Shown: piece by piece, positions 25,908 to 34,238 of the stretch | How positions within the stretch are numbered: the stretch's first letter is position 1 | Layout: every line of letters starts with the position of its first letter | Assembly: GCF_947500605.1 (NCBI RefSeq) | Contig: NZ_CANMSJ010000004.1 | Span: 248,001-312,000, forward strand | Direction of reading: 5' to 3' | Source: an uncultured Lacinutrix sp. | GTDB lineage: Bacteria > Bacteroidota > Bacteroidia > Flavobacteriales > Flavobacteriaceae | DNA: 64,000 nt | Translations under genes and position numbers: made by a program | The notes under the pieces: model-generated | Seen by the model: only the letters and a program-made list of their open reading frames with translations | The model's database searches: none | Told to the model about the DNA's origin: nothing

Positions 25908-26431
25908 GCAAGCTTTAACAATTTGCTAATTGTATTATAATTTCTTGAAGTAGCATTTACTTTAAGCTTTTTCTCAATGCTAGCCATATTAAATTTTGTG
26001 CGACCATAACCTACTGAAGAGTAGAAATAAAGGCAATCATTAACAATTGAGACTGTTTCATTTTCAATTGTAATTGCATGCACTTCTTTAACAAGGCTAG
26101 CATCTGGAACTTGATCTAATAGAATAAAATAGCTTTTAACTTTTATCTCTTCTGAAAAAACACAAGAATCAAAAATAAATTGGAGCTCTTGTTTTGTTTT
26201 TACTAATACAGGTACATTGAAACCAAAATGAGACTTAATAGCCTTGCTAATACTATCTTCTAAAGCTTTAGTGTTGTTTTCTGAAGACTGAAACACCACA
26301 TTACCACTTTGTATATAAGTTGTCACATCTTTAAAACCAATACCACTTAATACATCGCGTAAATCTGCCATTGGTACTTTTTTATGACCACCAACATTTA
26401 TTCCTCTTATTAACGCAATGTATGTTTTCAT
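25904..26431 (-). CDS. DUF1697 family protein
   Basis: This 175-residue cytosolic protein opens with MKTYIALIRGINVGGHKKVPM and has DVTTYIQSGNVVFQSS at about 35-50, both hallmarks of DUF1697, a widespread alpha/beta family of unknown activity. Full family length with no truncation. Its start overlaps the stop of the flavoprotein gene at 26428 by 4 bp, so the two are probably co-transcribed. Confidence 0.85.
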   Translation of the reverse strand: MKTYIALIRGINVGGHKKVPMADLRDVLSGIGFKDVTTYIQSGNVVFQSSENNTKALEDSISKAIKSHFGFNVPVLVKTKQELQFIFDSCVFSEEIKVKSYFILLDQVPDASLVKEVHAITIENETVSIVNDCLYFYSSVGYGRTKFNMASIEKKLKVNATSRNYNTISKLLKLA

Positions 26432-27642
26432 TTTTTAAAAATATTTTGAGATACAATATAGGCACCTGTCCATGCATTTTGAAAATTAAATCCACCAGTA
26501 ACTGCATCAATATTTAAAACCTCTCCAACAAAATATAAGTTCTCATGTAACTTACTTTCAAAAGTCTTGAAATTTACTTCTTTTAAATTTACACCACCGG
26601 CAGTAACAAATTCTTCTTTAAATGTACTTTTACCATCAACATTAAAAATGGCCTCTGTAAGTTGTTTTGCTAAATTTTCTATTTGCACTTTTGTACAATC
26701 TGCCCATCGTGTTTCTATGTCTATTTGAGAAGCTAGTACTAACTGATACCACAAACGTTTTGGCAAATCGAATTGCGTATAGTTTATCACTTTCTTTTTA
26801 TTAAGCTCTTTCTTAATTTCATTTAATTGTGATATTGCAATATTATAATCTGTATTTATAAAATTAACTTCAACAGAAAACTTGTACGCTCTTTTCGCTA
26901 ACTCTAAAGCTCCAAATGCAGACAATTTTAAAATAGAAGGTGCACTCATTCCCCAATGCGTGATAAGTAATGGTCCATCAGATTCTAAATTTGAATCCAC
27001 AACTTTAACGTTTACATTTTTAGCAACAACACCAGGAATATCGTTTATACGATCGTCTTTTATATTGAAAGTAAAAAGAGATGGTACCGGAGGAGTTACT
27101 GTATGTCCTAAATCCTCTAATACATTCCATATTTTAGGATTACTTCCTGTAGCTACAATCAACTTTTTACAAGTAAAAACATTTGTTTTGGTGCTAACTA
27201 CCCAACTATCTTCTTTATGCTCTAAACTTATTACTGGATCACTTTTAAGCACCTCAACATTATGTTTATTAGCTTCAGAAATGAAACAATCTATAATAGT
27301 CTGAGAACTATTAGAAACAGGAAACATACGCCCATCTTCTTCTATTTTAAGCTCTACACCACGCTCTTCGAACCAAGCGATTGTATCACCAGTCATAAAC
27401 GTATGAAAAGGGCCTAATAATTCTTTTTCTCCTCTTGGATAATTAGCTACTAACTCTTGAGGAATAAACTCTGCATGTGTAACATTACATCGTCCGCCTC
27501 CTGAAACCTTAACTTTAGTTAACACCTCTTTTCCACGTTCTAAAATGGTTACTTTAGCATCTGGATTTTGTTCTGCTATATTTATTGCAGCAAAAAAACC
27601 AGAAGCACCTCCTCCTACTATTATTACGTCTTTTTCTATCAT
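26428..27642 (-). CDS. HI0933/BaiN-like NAD(P)/FAD-dependent oxidoreductase
   Basis: This 404-residue flavoprotein has an N-terminal FAD motif (VGGGASGFFAAI, 8-19), the family-typical KVKVSGGGRCNVTHAE near 43-58, and a C-terminal FAD segment (VGEVLNIDAVTGGFNFQNAW). These match the HI0933 / BaiN group; substrates are mostly unknown, although BaiN acts on bile acids. It is coupled by 4-bp overlaps to the phosphodiesterase gene before it (27639-27642) and to DUF1697 after it. Confidence 0.82.
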   Translation of the reverse strand: MIEKDVIIVGGGASGFFAAINIAEQNPDAKVTILERGKEVLTKVKVSGGGRCNVTHAEFIPQELVANYPRGEKELLGPFHTFMTGDTIAWFEERGVELKIEEDGRMFPVSNSSQTIIDCFISEANKHNVEVLKSDPVISLEHKEDSWVVSTKTNVFTCKKLIVATGSNPKIWNVLEDLGHTVTPPVPSLFTFNIKDDRINDIPGVVAKNVNVKVVDSNLESDGPLLITHWGMSAPSILKLSAFGALELAKRAYKFSVEVNFINTDYNIAISQLNEIKKELNKKKVINYTQFDLPKRLWYQLVLASQIDIETRWADCTKVQIENLAKQLTEAIFNVDGKSTFKEEFVTAGGVNLKEVNFKTFESKLHENLYFVGEVLNIDAVTGGFNFQNAWTGAYIVSQNIFKK

Positions 27643-28325
27643 AATCTATCTGGAAAATCGCCAATAATAGCATTTACATTATACGATTTCATTCTTTTAA
27701 TTGCTTGTGGTGTATTAACCGTCCAAGTATTTATTTTATAACCTTGCTCTTGTGCTTTTTGCACATTATTTTTACTTAATAACGAGAAATTAGGATGTAT
27801 TGCAACTGCCTTAATTGTTTTAGCAAAATCTATAGCCTCATCAAGGTTTGCTTTGGTAAGTACTCCCAAAGGAATAGCGTTATCACTATTATAAACGTCT
27901 ATTAATTCTTTATTTTGAAAACTTGATACTATAAAATTTGAATATTCCCAACCTGAATTTTTAATATAATTATTAATAACTGCAACTGTTTCTAAAGCCG
28001 TATTCCTACCTTTTAATTCGATATTAACAATACATTTTCTATCGATTAAATCTAAGATTTCTTTTAGTGTTGGTATTTTAAAATGCTCTAAAATATTTAA
28101 TGCCTTTAGTTCTAAAAGCGTAAAAGTTGAAACCTCTCCTGTTCCATCCGTTAGCCTATCTACTGTAAAATCATGAAAAACAATTAGCTCTCCAGATTTA
28201 CATTTATGCACATCTATTTCTATTCCATCTACTCCTAGCTCGATTGCTTTTAAAATAGATTCTGTAGTGTTTTCTGCAACATATCCTTTTGCTCCTCTAT
28301 GTCCAAATTTTAAAACTGTCGCCAT
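27639..28325 (-). CDS. Glycerophosphodiester phosphodiesterase
   Basis: This 228-residue GDPD-family TIM barrel shows the catalytic segments FGHRGAKGYVAENT (7-20) and GVDGIEIDVHKCKSGELIVFHD (about 32-53), with the His, Glu/Asp metal ligands and second His all present. It hydrolyses glycerophosphodiesters to glycerol-3-phosphate and an alcohol. There is no signal peptide, so it acts in the cytosol. It is first of a three-gene minus-strand operon and divergent from a lipoprotein gene. Confidence 0.85.
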   Translation of the reverse strand: MATVLKFGHRGAKGYVAENTTESILKAIELGVDGIEIDVHKCKSGELIVFHDFTVDRLTDGTGEVSTFTLLELKALNILEHFKIPTLKEILDLIDRKCIVNIELKGRNTALETVAVINNYIKNSGWEYSNFIVSSFQNKELIDVYNSDNAIPLGVLTKANLDEAIDFAKTIKAVAIHPNFSLLSKNNVQKAQEQGYKINTWTVNTPQAIKRMKSYNVNAIIGDFPDRL

Positions 28326-28352
28326 TTTAGTACTAATTTATGATTTAATTTA

Positions 28353-28360
28353 TAATTTTG
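28353..28360 (+). promoter_or_regulatory. -7 element of the lipoprotein gene at 28397
   Basis: TAATTTTG fits TAnnTTTG and lies 36 bp before the ATG at 28397. A TTG at 28358 that would extend the gene lies inside this element and is unlikely to be used. Confidence 0.45.
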
Positions 28361-28396
28361 GCTCGATATATGCGCTACAAATATAAATTACAATTT

Positions 28397-29200
28397 ATGA
28401 CATTTACATTAAAACCGTTATTCATTTTAAGTTTACTTTTCTTTTCTTGCAACACTGGCAACCTAGAGATTTTGGCAGACATTGATGGTTCTTTAGAGGA
28501 AGTTTCGGCTATAGCCATAACAAACAACTCTGGTTTATATTGGGTAATTGAAGACGCAGGAAATAGCAATAATTTATACGCTCTTAATAGTAAAGGTAAT
28601 ATTGAAAGAAACATTACTATTACCAACGCTAAAAATAAAGATTGGGAAGATTTAGCAACAGACTCTAGTGGTAATATTTATATTGGAGACTTTGGAAATA
28701 ACAACCATAAAAGGAAAGAATTTAAAATTTATAAGGTTTTAAACTCTGAACTTACCAAGGATAAAGCTGAAGCTGAAATAACAACTTTTACACTACCTAA
28801 AGATTTAAAATCTCAAGATTTTGAAAGTTTTTTTATATGGGACAATACTTTCTATATTTTTTCTAAAAATAACAAGCATACAGACGTTCTTAAAGTAGAA
28901 AATAAGGAAGGTGAGCATGAAGCATTCTTTGTAACGAGTTATAAATTTGACGGAAAGGGTAACAAAATCACCTCAGCTGATATTAGTAAAGATGGCAAAA
29001 ACATAGTGCTTTTAAACCATGAAAAAGTGTGGCAATTATCTCATTTTAAAGGTGAAGATTTTTTTGGCGGCGATATAGAAGCGTTACCTTTTAAACATGA
29101 CACACAAAAAGAAGGTGTTAGCTTTTTAAATAACAAAACCATCATAATTACTGATGAAACCAATAAGCATGATGGTAATATTTATAAGTTTAATCTTTAA
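28397..29200 (+). CDS. Lipoprotein with beta-propeller-like (SdiA-regulated-like) repeats
   Basis: This 267-residue protein starts at ATG 28397 with a lipoprotein signal (LLFFSC, Cys18). The body has propeller-like blade phrases such as GLYWVIEDAGNSNNLYAL, GNIYIGDFGNNNHKRKEFKI and DGKNIVLLNHEKVWQL, close to the SdiA-regulated / NHL-like proteins. An earlier TTG start would put charged residues before the signal and falls in the promoter. Its stop overlaps the convergent 1236-residue fusion gene by 4 bp. Ligand and role are unknown. Confidence 0.65.
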   Translation: MTFTLKPLFILSLLFFSCNTGNLEILADIDGSLEEVSAIAITNNSGLYWVIEDAGNSNNLYALNSKGNIERNITITNAKNKDWEDLATDSSGNIYIGDFGNNNHKRKEFKIYKVLNSELTKDKAEAEITTFTLPKDLKSQDFESFFIWDNTFYIFSKNNKHTDVLKVENKEGEHEAFFVTSYKFDGKGNKITSADISKDGKNIVLLNHEKVWQLSHFKGEDFFGGDIEALPFKHDTQKEGVSFLNNKTIIITDETNKHDGNIYKFNL

Positions 29201-32200
29201 AATGCAATACCAAAACCGAAAGAAAATCTTAAGCCTTCAACACTATTAAAGAAGTTAAATGTTCCTTGAACAGAATCTGCTGCAGATACCCAGAAACCTC
29301 CACCATAATCGTTATGCCACTTATCTGAGAAATCTCCTTTAAGCCACACTCTACCAACATCTCCACCTGCAAATACTCCAATTTGCAATGGTAAAGTAGA
29401 TGTTTTAAAAGATTTAAAACTATATCTAAAATCGGCACTACCTACAAGAGAATTTCTACCTGTAAAACGTTCTGTTCTAAATCCTCTCAAGCCATTTTTA
29501 CCTCCAATATTTGCGGCTTGATAAAAAATAAGATCGTCTCCAACCCTTACTTGTCCGCGTAAATCTGTTTTTAAAACTAATCTTCTGTTTTTTGACAACG
29601 CATTGTAAAAACCTAAATTAGAATTAAAATAACCGTAAGTGTTTTTTGTATCGTCTGGTTCTGTTTTAATACCTGAATCTATATTAAATGTCATACCACG
29701 AGTTGGTACAATTTTATTATCGAAACTGGCATAATTATAATTTGCTTCTAAAGCTGTAAAAAAGCGTCTATTGTAAAAACTGTTATTTAGACTAGAAGGC
29801 GCAAAAGTTTCTATAAATCTATTTGTTGTTTCTCCTATTTCGATTCCTTCGAAAACTAATTTAAAACCATAATCACTACCAAAATCACCTTTTTTAATAA
29901 TACCAACACTAGCTAAATAAGTACTTGTTTTTACTCTATTATAATCTAAATCTAGCTCGTCATCATTATTTACAGTTTCATTTCCATATCCAAAAAAGTT
30001 ATTCGTAAAATTCTCACTGGTAACTAATCCTGCTACATGCAAATTCCAATCTTTAAAAAGGTTTGCAAACTCTCCGTCGTAACCAATACTAAATCCATCT
30101 GTTGCAAAAAAGTAACCACCTTTAAAACGGTGTTGTTGAGAGAAAGGATTACGCTGGAAACCTTTGGTTGTTTTAATCATTGAAACACCTAGAGATATAC
30201 CATCGTCTGGATTATATGCTAAACTTGGTGTAATTGTACCTGTTTTAACGATGCTCTTATTAAAATCGAAAAGGTTATTATTATATACATCTGTGAAGTT
30301 TATTTTCGCTCCATTATTTTCCTGGATTGTATTTGGCTTAGATAAATGATCGTAAACTCTAACACGTCTTCCGTTTTTAATAATATAAGTATCGTTGTTT
30401 TGACCACCAATAATTCTTGTAAAGATTAAATTATTAGCTTTACCGGTAACTTCAAAAACATCATCATCATCTAAACCGTAAATCCATAATTCTTTTGTAA
30501 TATCTTTATTATAGGTTCTATCTACTAAAACTTCACCTTTTTTACCATCGATAATTCTTGAAATTTTAACATTGGTTTCGTTATCACCAATTCTATTAAT
30601 TTCGAAATAATCGTCTTTATCTGTTCCTGTAACAATTACTAATTCGTTTAAATAATTATAGTATCGTTCCGTAATATCTAAAAGATTATCCCTTCTTCCT
30701 TTAAGATGCTTTTGAATCTCTTTTAAAGATTCGTCTTTAGCTTCCGTAGGTATTTTAGAAAAAGCATTTGCAATTACTTCGTCTGTAATATTTTCCATTA
30801 AATATTTAGCTTGCTTAATCCAAGCATCTTTATCTGAATCTTGAATTAAAACTTTATCTAGTTTAATTCCTGCACTATTCATCCACTTAATGTCTTTTAG
30901 TTCAGAATCGTATACCTGCAATTGCTTAGTAGAACCAGATAATACTTTTAAAACATCTAATAATGCACCATCGAAATTAGAAAACACTTGATCTCTATCT
31001 CTTGGAATCGGTTTAAATAATTTATCTCCATTTTCTTGATTAAACTGCGCCCAACGCCATTGATCCTGGTGTCTATCCCAATCTCCCAAAAGCATATCGT
31101 ACAGTCTTGCTCTTATGTATGAGTTTTCGTCTATTTTATACTTTTCGTCTTCTCTAATCTTCGCAATAATATCGTGAGTACTCTCTATATCGTCTGCATA
31201 ACCAAAGTTTTTCTCATCACTATAGTTCTCTTCAGGTCGTTCTTCAATCATATACAACTCACCTCCATACTCTGTATTATAATCTCCTAAATATTTATGT
31301 TTTGGAATATAATACAACTTTGGATTGGTATGATACACACCGGCAGCATGCGATAAATCTGGCACAGCAAAAAAGGCATAAGGATGCGCTGCTGTGTAAA
31401 AATCTAAAACAAGATCTTCTACTTTTGTTTTTTCAAAATCATTTTCTAAATAAGTTTCTTTAAACAACACTGTTTGCAAGTATTGAGTTGCACTTTTTCT
31501 TAATGCTCTCATATTTAGCTCACGACCATCTTTAGTTTTTAATCTTAAAGAACGCGTTTGGTGTCCACCTCCCGCTCTTACAATTTCTAATCCTCCATAA
31601 AGCGTATCTAAAGTTGCTACTTTAGCAACTATTTCTGTACTATAAAGTTCGCGATATCTATCTCCTAATAACGTTTTATAAACACCCGTTTTTTCTGTTT
31701 CTTCTTTTGTATAAATTGAAGTTTTAACCGTTTGCGGAAAAGTATCTGGCAATACATCTGTATTAAAAACATCTCTATTTTTTGGCAGCACTTCTTTTGT
31801 AAACATTAGTTTAGGATTACCATCTTCTGATACATACATACTTACCCAAGTACTACCATCTTTAAAAATTGTTAACTCTGCGAAACCTTGTTGACCTGCA
31901 GAAAACAAACCATTTTTACTTAATGCTGCCGCAGATGTTTTTGCTCCAGAACCCGATACAATTTGTTTAATTCCATTATTTTCTATGTACTGTAAAGAGT
32001 GCTCGTGTCCAGAGGCAAATACAATATTATTGTACTCTAATGCCATAGTTTCTATACGGTTCATTAGTTCGTTATACCTTTCGTTATATCTATCTTGAAT
32101 AGATACACCTCCTTGTGTTCTAACCTGAGTTAAAAGGGACGACAAAATAGGTAAAGGAATCTTTTTTTGAGTAGGATAAAGGTGTTTACTTGCATCGTAA

Positions 32201-32907
32201 AAACCACCATGTGTACCGTTTGTATACATAGGATGGTGCATAGCAAAAACTACACGCTTATTTTGTGCTTTTTTAAGTTCGCCTTCCAACTCCTCGAAAA
32301 AACGTTTTCTTGTTTTTATTTCGCACTTATCGTTAATGGTTGGGTTTTTATTCCAGTTTTCAAGATACCACTGGCTATCCACAATAATTAACTGTACTTT
32401 TTCACTAACGTCTATACTCTCTATTGGGCAACCATTTTCTGGCTGAAATGTGTTTTTACCCAATGCTTCTTCAATATATTTTTCTTCTCTTTTTACACCT
32501 GTAACTCCGTCTGCATACCAATCATGGTTTCCAGGTATCATAACTGTGCTTCCTTTAAATCCTTCTACAGATTTAATTTGCGCATCTAAAGCATTTTCTG
32601 CACTTTCACGTCTAGAACTCTCTTTATCTACCAGGCCATCTGGATAAACATTATCTCCCAAGAAAACAACAAAGTCTTTTTTAGTATCTTGATTTAAAAT
32701 ATGCTTATTAAAAGCTTGCAACCCTAAAGACATTCCATCTTTTGGAGATTTACCCGCATCACCAATAAGATAAAACTTTCTGTTTATTTCTTTATATGGC
32801 AACGGATTAACAGCATTAACCTCGTCACTATATTGCGCCTTAAAAGTGGCACAACTTGAAACGATTAATAAAATTAAAACTGTTAGAGTTATGTTATTTT
32901 TATTCAT
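29197..32907 (-). CDS. Metallophosphoesterase / kinase-like domain / outer-membrane barrel fusion lipoprotein
   Basis: This 1236-residue protein begins with a lipobox (VSSC, Cys19). Residues 45-350 are a calcineurin-like phosphoesterase with GDAG (49-52), GDNVYPDG (84-91), GNHDW (126-130), MHHP (223-226) and GHEH (300-303). Residues about 435-760 look kinase-like: a glycine-rich strand AGGGHQTRSLRLK (445-457), RALRK (467-471), GDWDRHQDQ (608-616) and PRDRDQVFSNFDG (635-647), which recall Fam20/HipA-type catalytic and metal-binding loops. Residues about 890-1236 form a BamA/FhaC-like barrel with GGKNGLRGFRTERF and a terminal F. The kinase-like reading is inference. Confidence 0.7.
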   Translation of the reverse strand: MNKNNITLTVLILLIVSSCATFKAQYSDEVNAVNPLPYKEINRKFYLIGDAGKSPKDGMSLGLQAFNKHILNQDTKKDFVVFLGDNVYPDGLVDKESSRRESAENALDAQIKSVEGFKGSTVMIPGNHDWYADGVTGVKREEKYIEEALGKNTFQPENGCPIESIDVSEKVQLIIVDSQWYLENWNKNPTINDKCEIKTRKRFFEELEGELKKAQNKRVVFAMHHPMYTNGTHGGFYDASKHLYPTQKKIPLPILSSLLTQVRTQGGVSIQDRYNERYNELMNRIETMALEYNNIVFASGHEHSLQYIENNGIKQIVSGSGAKTSAAALSKNGLFSAGQQGFAELTIFKDGSTWVSMYVSEDGNPKLMFTKEVLPKNRDVFNTDVLPDTFPQTVKTSIYTKEETEKTGVYKTLLGDRYRELYSTEIVAKVATLDTLYGGLEIVRAGGGHQTRSLRLKTKDGRELNMRALRKSATQYLQTVLFKETYLENDFEKTKVEDLVLDFYTAAHPYAFFAVPDLSHAAGVYHTNPKLYYIPKHKYLGDYNTEYGGELYMIEERPEENYSDEKNFGYADDIESTHDIIAKIREDEKYKIDENSYIRARLYDMLLGDWDRHQDQWRWAQFNQENGDKLFKPIPRDRDQVFSNFDGALLDVLKVLSGSTKQLQVYDSELKDIKWMNSAGIKLDKVLIQDSDKDAWIKQAKYLMENITDEVIANAFSKIPTEAKDESLKEIQKHLKGRRDNLLDITERYYNYLNELVIVTGTDKDDYFEINRIGDNETNVKISRIIDGKKGEVLVDRTYNKDITKELWIYGLDDDDVFEVTGKANNLIFTRIIGGQNNDTYIIKNGRRVRVYDHLSKPNTIQENNGAKINFTDVYNNNLFDFNKSIVKTGTITPSLAYNPDDGISLGVSMIKTTKGFQRNPFSQQHRFKGGYFFATDGFSIGYDGEFANLFKDWNLHVAGLVTSENFTNNFFGYGNETVNNDDELDLDYNRVKTSTYLASVGIIKKGDFGSDYGFKLVFEGIEIGETTNRFIETFAPSSLNNSFYNRRFFTALEANYNYASFDNKIVPTRGMTFNIDSGIKTEPDDTKNTYGYFNSNLGFYNALSKNRRLVLKTDLRGQVRVGDDLIFYQAANIGGKNGLRGFRTERFTGRNSLVGSADFRYSFKSFKTSTLPLQIGVFAGGDVGRVWLKGDFSDKWHNDYGGGFWVSAADSVQGTFNFFNSVEGLRFSFGFGIAF

Positions 32908-32956
32908 AAGGGAATTTACCGATTTTTTTTTTAGTAATTTGGTTTTCTTAAAACCT

Positions 32957-32964
32957 CAAAGATA
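32957..32964 (-). promoter_or_regulatory. -7 element for the phosphoesterase-barrel fusion gene
   Basis: On the minus strand this reads TATCTTTG, a consensus -7, 49 bp before the ATG at 32907. It lies only 2 bp from the start codon of the divergent HD/Pycsar gene. Confidence 0.5.
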
Positions 32965-32966
32965 AT

Positions 32967-34238
32967 ATGTCTATAATTATTGAAAAAGCAGAAAAGTTTG
33001 TTTTAGACCTTTTTAAAGAAAATCTTCCAAACACATTTATTTATCACGATTTTACACACACAAGACGAGTGTTTAAAAGTACAAAAGAAATAATAAAAAA
33101 TTCTGAAATAAATGTTAACGAAGAACAAATTCTACTTTTAGCTGCTTTATTTCATGATACAGGATATATTAAAGTTAGAGAGGGACACGAAGAGGAAAGT
33201 GTAAAAATTGCAACAGAGTTTTTAACCTCTGAAAATGTTGACCAAGATACAATTGCTGGTGTTAACAAATGTATTATGGCTACAAAGTTTAAAGATTCTC
33301 CAAACTCTAAACTAGAAGAAATTATTCGTGATGCAGATTCTTCTCATTTTGCTAAAGAGTATTTTAGTGAAGCTAGCGAATTCCTGAGAAAAGAATACGA
33401 AGTACAGGATATAAAAAAATATACTGCAAAAGAATGGAGAGAGGAAAACATAAAAGTATTAACCCAAATCCACCGCTATTACACGCCATATGCTATTAAA
33501 CACTGGCAACCTATAAAAGACAAGAACATTGCTAAGCTTATGAAAAAGAAGAAAAAAGGCAAGGCTAAAATGGATAAAGAAAAGCTAAAAGCAAAATACA
33601 AAGCACAATATAAAAACGAAAGCCCAGAGCGTGCTATTCAATCTTTTTACAGAACTGCTTTACGTAATCATATTAAATTAAGTGATATTGCAGATACTAA
33701 AGCCAATATATTGCTATCTGTAAATGCTATTATTATCTCTGTGGTTTTAGCTAATTTAATTTCAAAATTAGACACTAATCCTTACCTAACATGGCCAACT
33801 GTAATATTCACTTTATTTAGTGTAATTTCTATGGTCATGTCTATTATTGCAACAAGACCAAATGTTACAAGTGGACAATTTACAAAGGAAGATGTAGAAA
33901 ATAAAGAAGTTAATTTAACCTTTTTTGGAAACTTCCATAAAATGGATCTTAAACAGTTTGAATGGGCAATTAACGAAATGATTAACGACAAAGAGTACAT
34001 TTACAAATCGTTAACTAAAGATTTATACTTTTTAGGAATAGTGCTAGAACGAAAATACAGATTACTTAGAATTACTTATACCGTTTTTATGATTGGTATA
34101 ATTATTTCTCTAATCTCTTTTGGTATTGCTGTTAAAAACAATCCTGGAGTTAACCTAAACGATGTATTAGACACTACATCACAAATACAAACAAAATTAC
34201 CTAACACATTAAAAAACGATTATGTGGTTAAGATTTAA
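32967..34238 (+). CDS. HD-domain protein fused to a Pycsar effector membrane domain (PycTM-like)
   Basis: This 423-residue protein has an HD phosphohydrolase domain at 1-180 with His31, the His63-Asp64 doublet (LFHDTGY), His74 and Asp122/Asp124 (IRDADSSHF). A Lys-rich linker (about 184-215) leads to a C-terminal domain that resembles the Pycsar effector PycTM (formerly DUF5706): RNHIKLSDIADTKANILL at 233-250, membrane helices at about 248-268 and 276-296, then a third near 383-403. PycTM proteins are opened by cyclic pyrimidine nucleotides in phage defence. No cyclase gene is adjacent. It overlaps the convergent GAF gene by 11 bp. Confidence 0.75.
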   Translation: MSIIIEKAEKFVLDLFKENLPNTFIYHDFTHTRRVFKSTKEIIKNSEINVNEEQILLLAALFHDTGYIKVREGHEEESVKIATEFLTSENVDQDTIAGVNKCIMATKFKDSPNSKLEEIIRDADSSHFAKEYFSEASEFLRKEYEVQDIKKYTAKEWREENIKVLTQIHRYYTPYAIKHWQPIKDKNIAKLMKKKKKGKAKMDKEKLKAKYKAQYKNESPERAIQSFYRTALRNHIKLSDIADTKANILLSVNAIIISVVLANLISKLDTNPYLTWPTVIFTLFSVISMVMSIIATRPNVTSGQFTKEDVENKEVNLTFFGNFHKMDLKQFEWAINEMINDKEYIYKSLTKDLYFLGIVLERKYRLLRITYTVFMIGIIISLISFGIAVKNNPGVNLNDVLDTTSQIQTKLPNTLKNDYVVKI

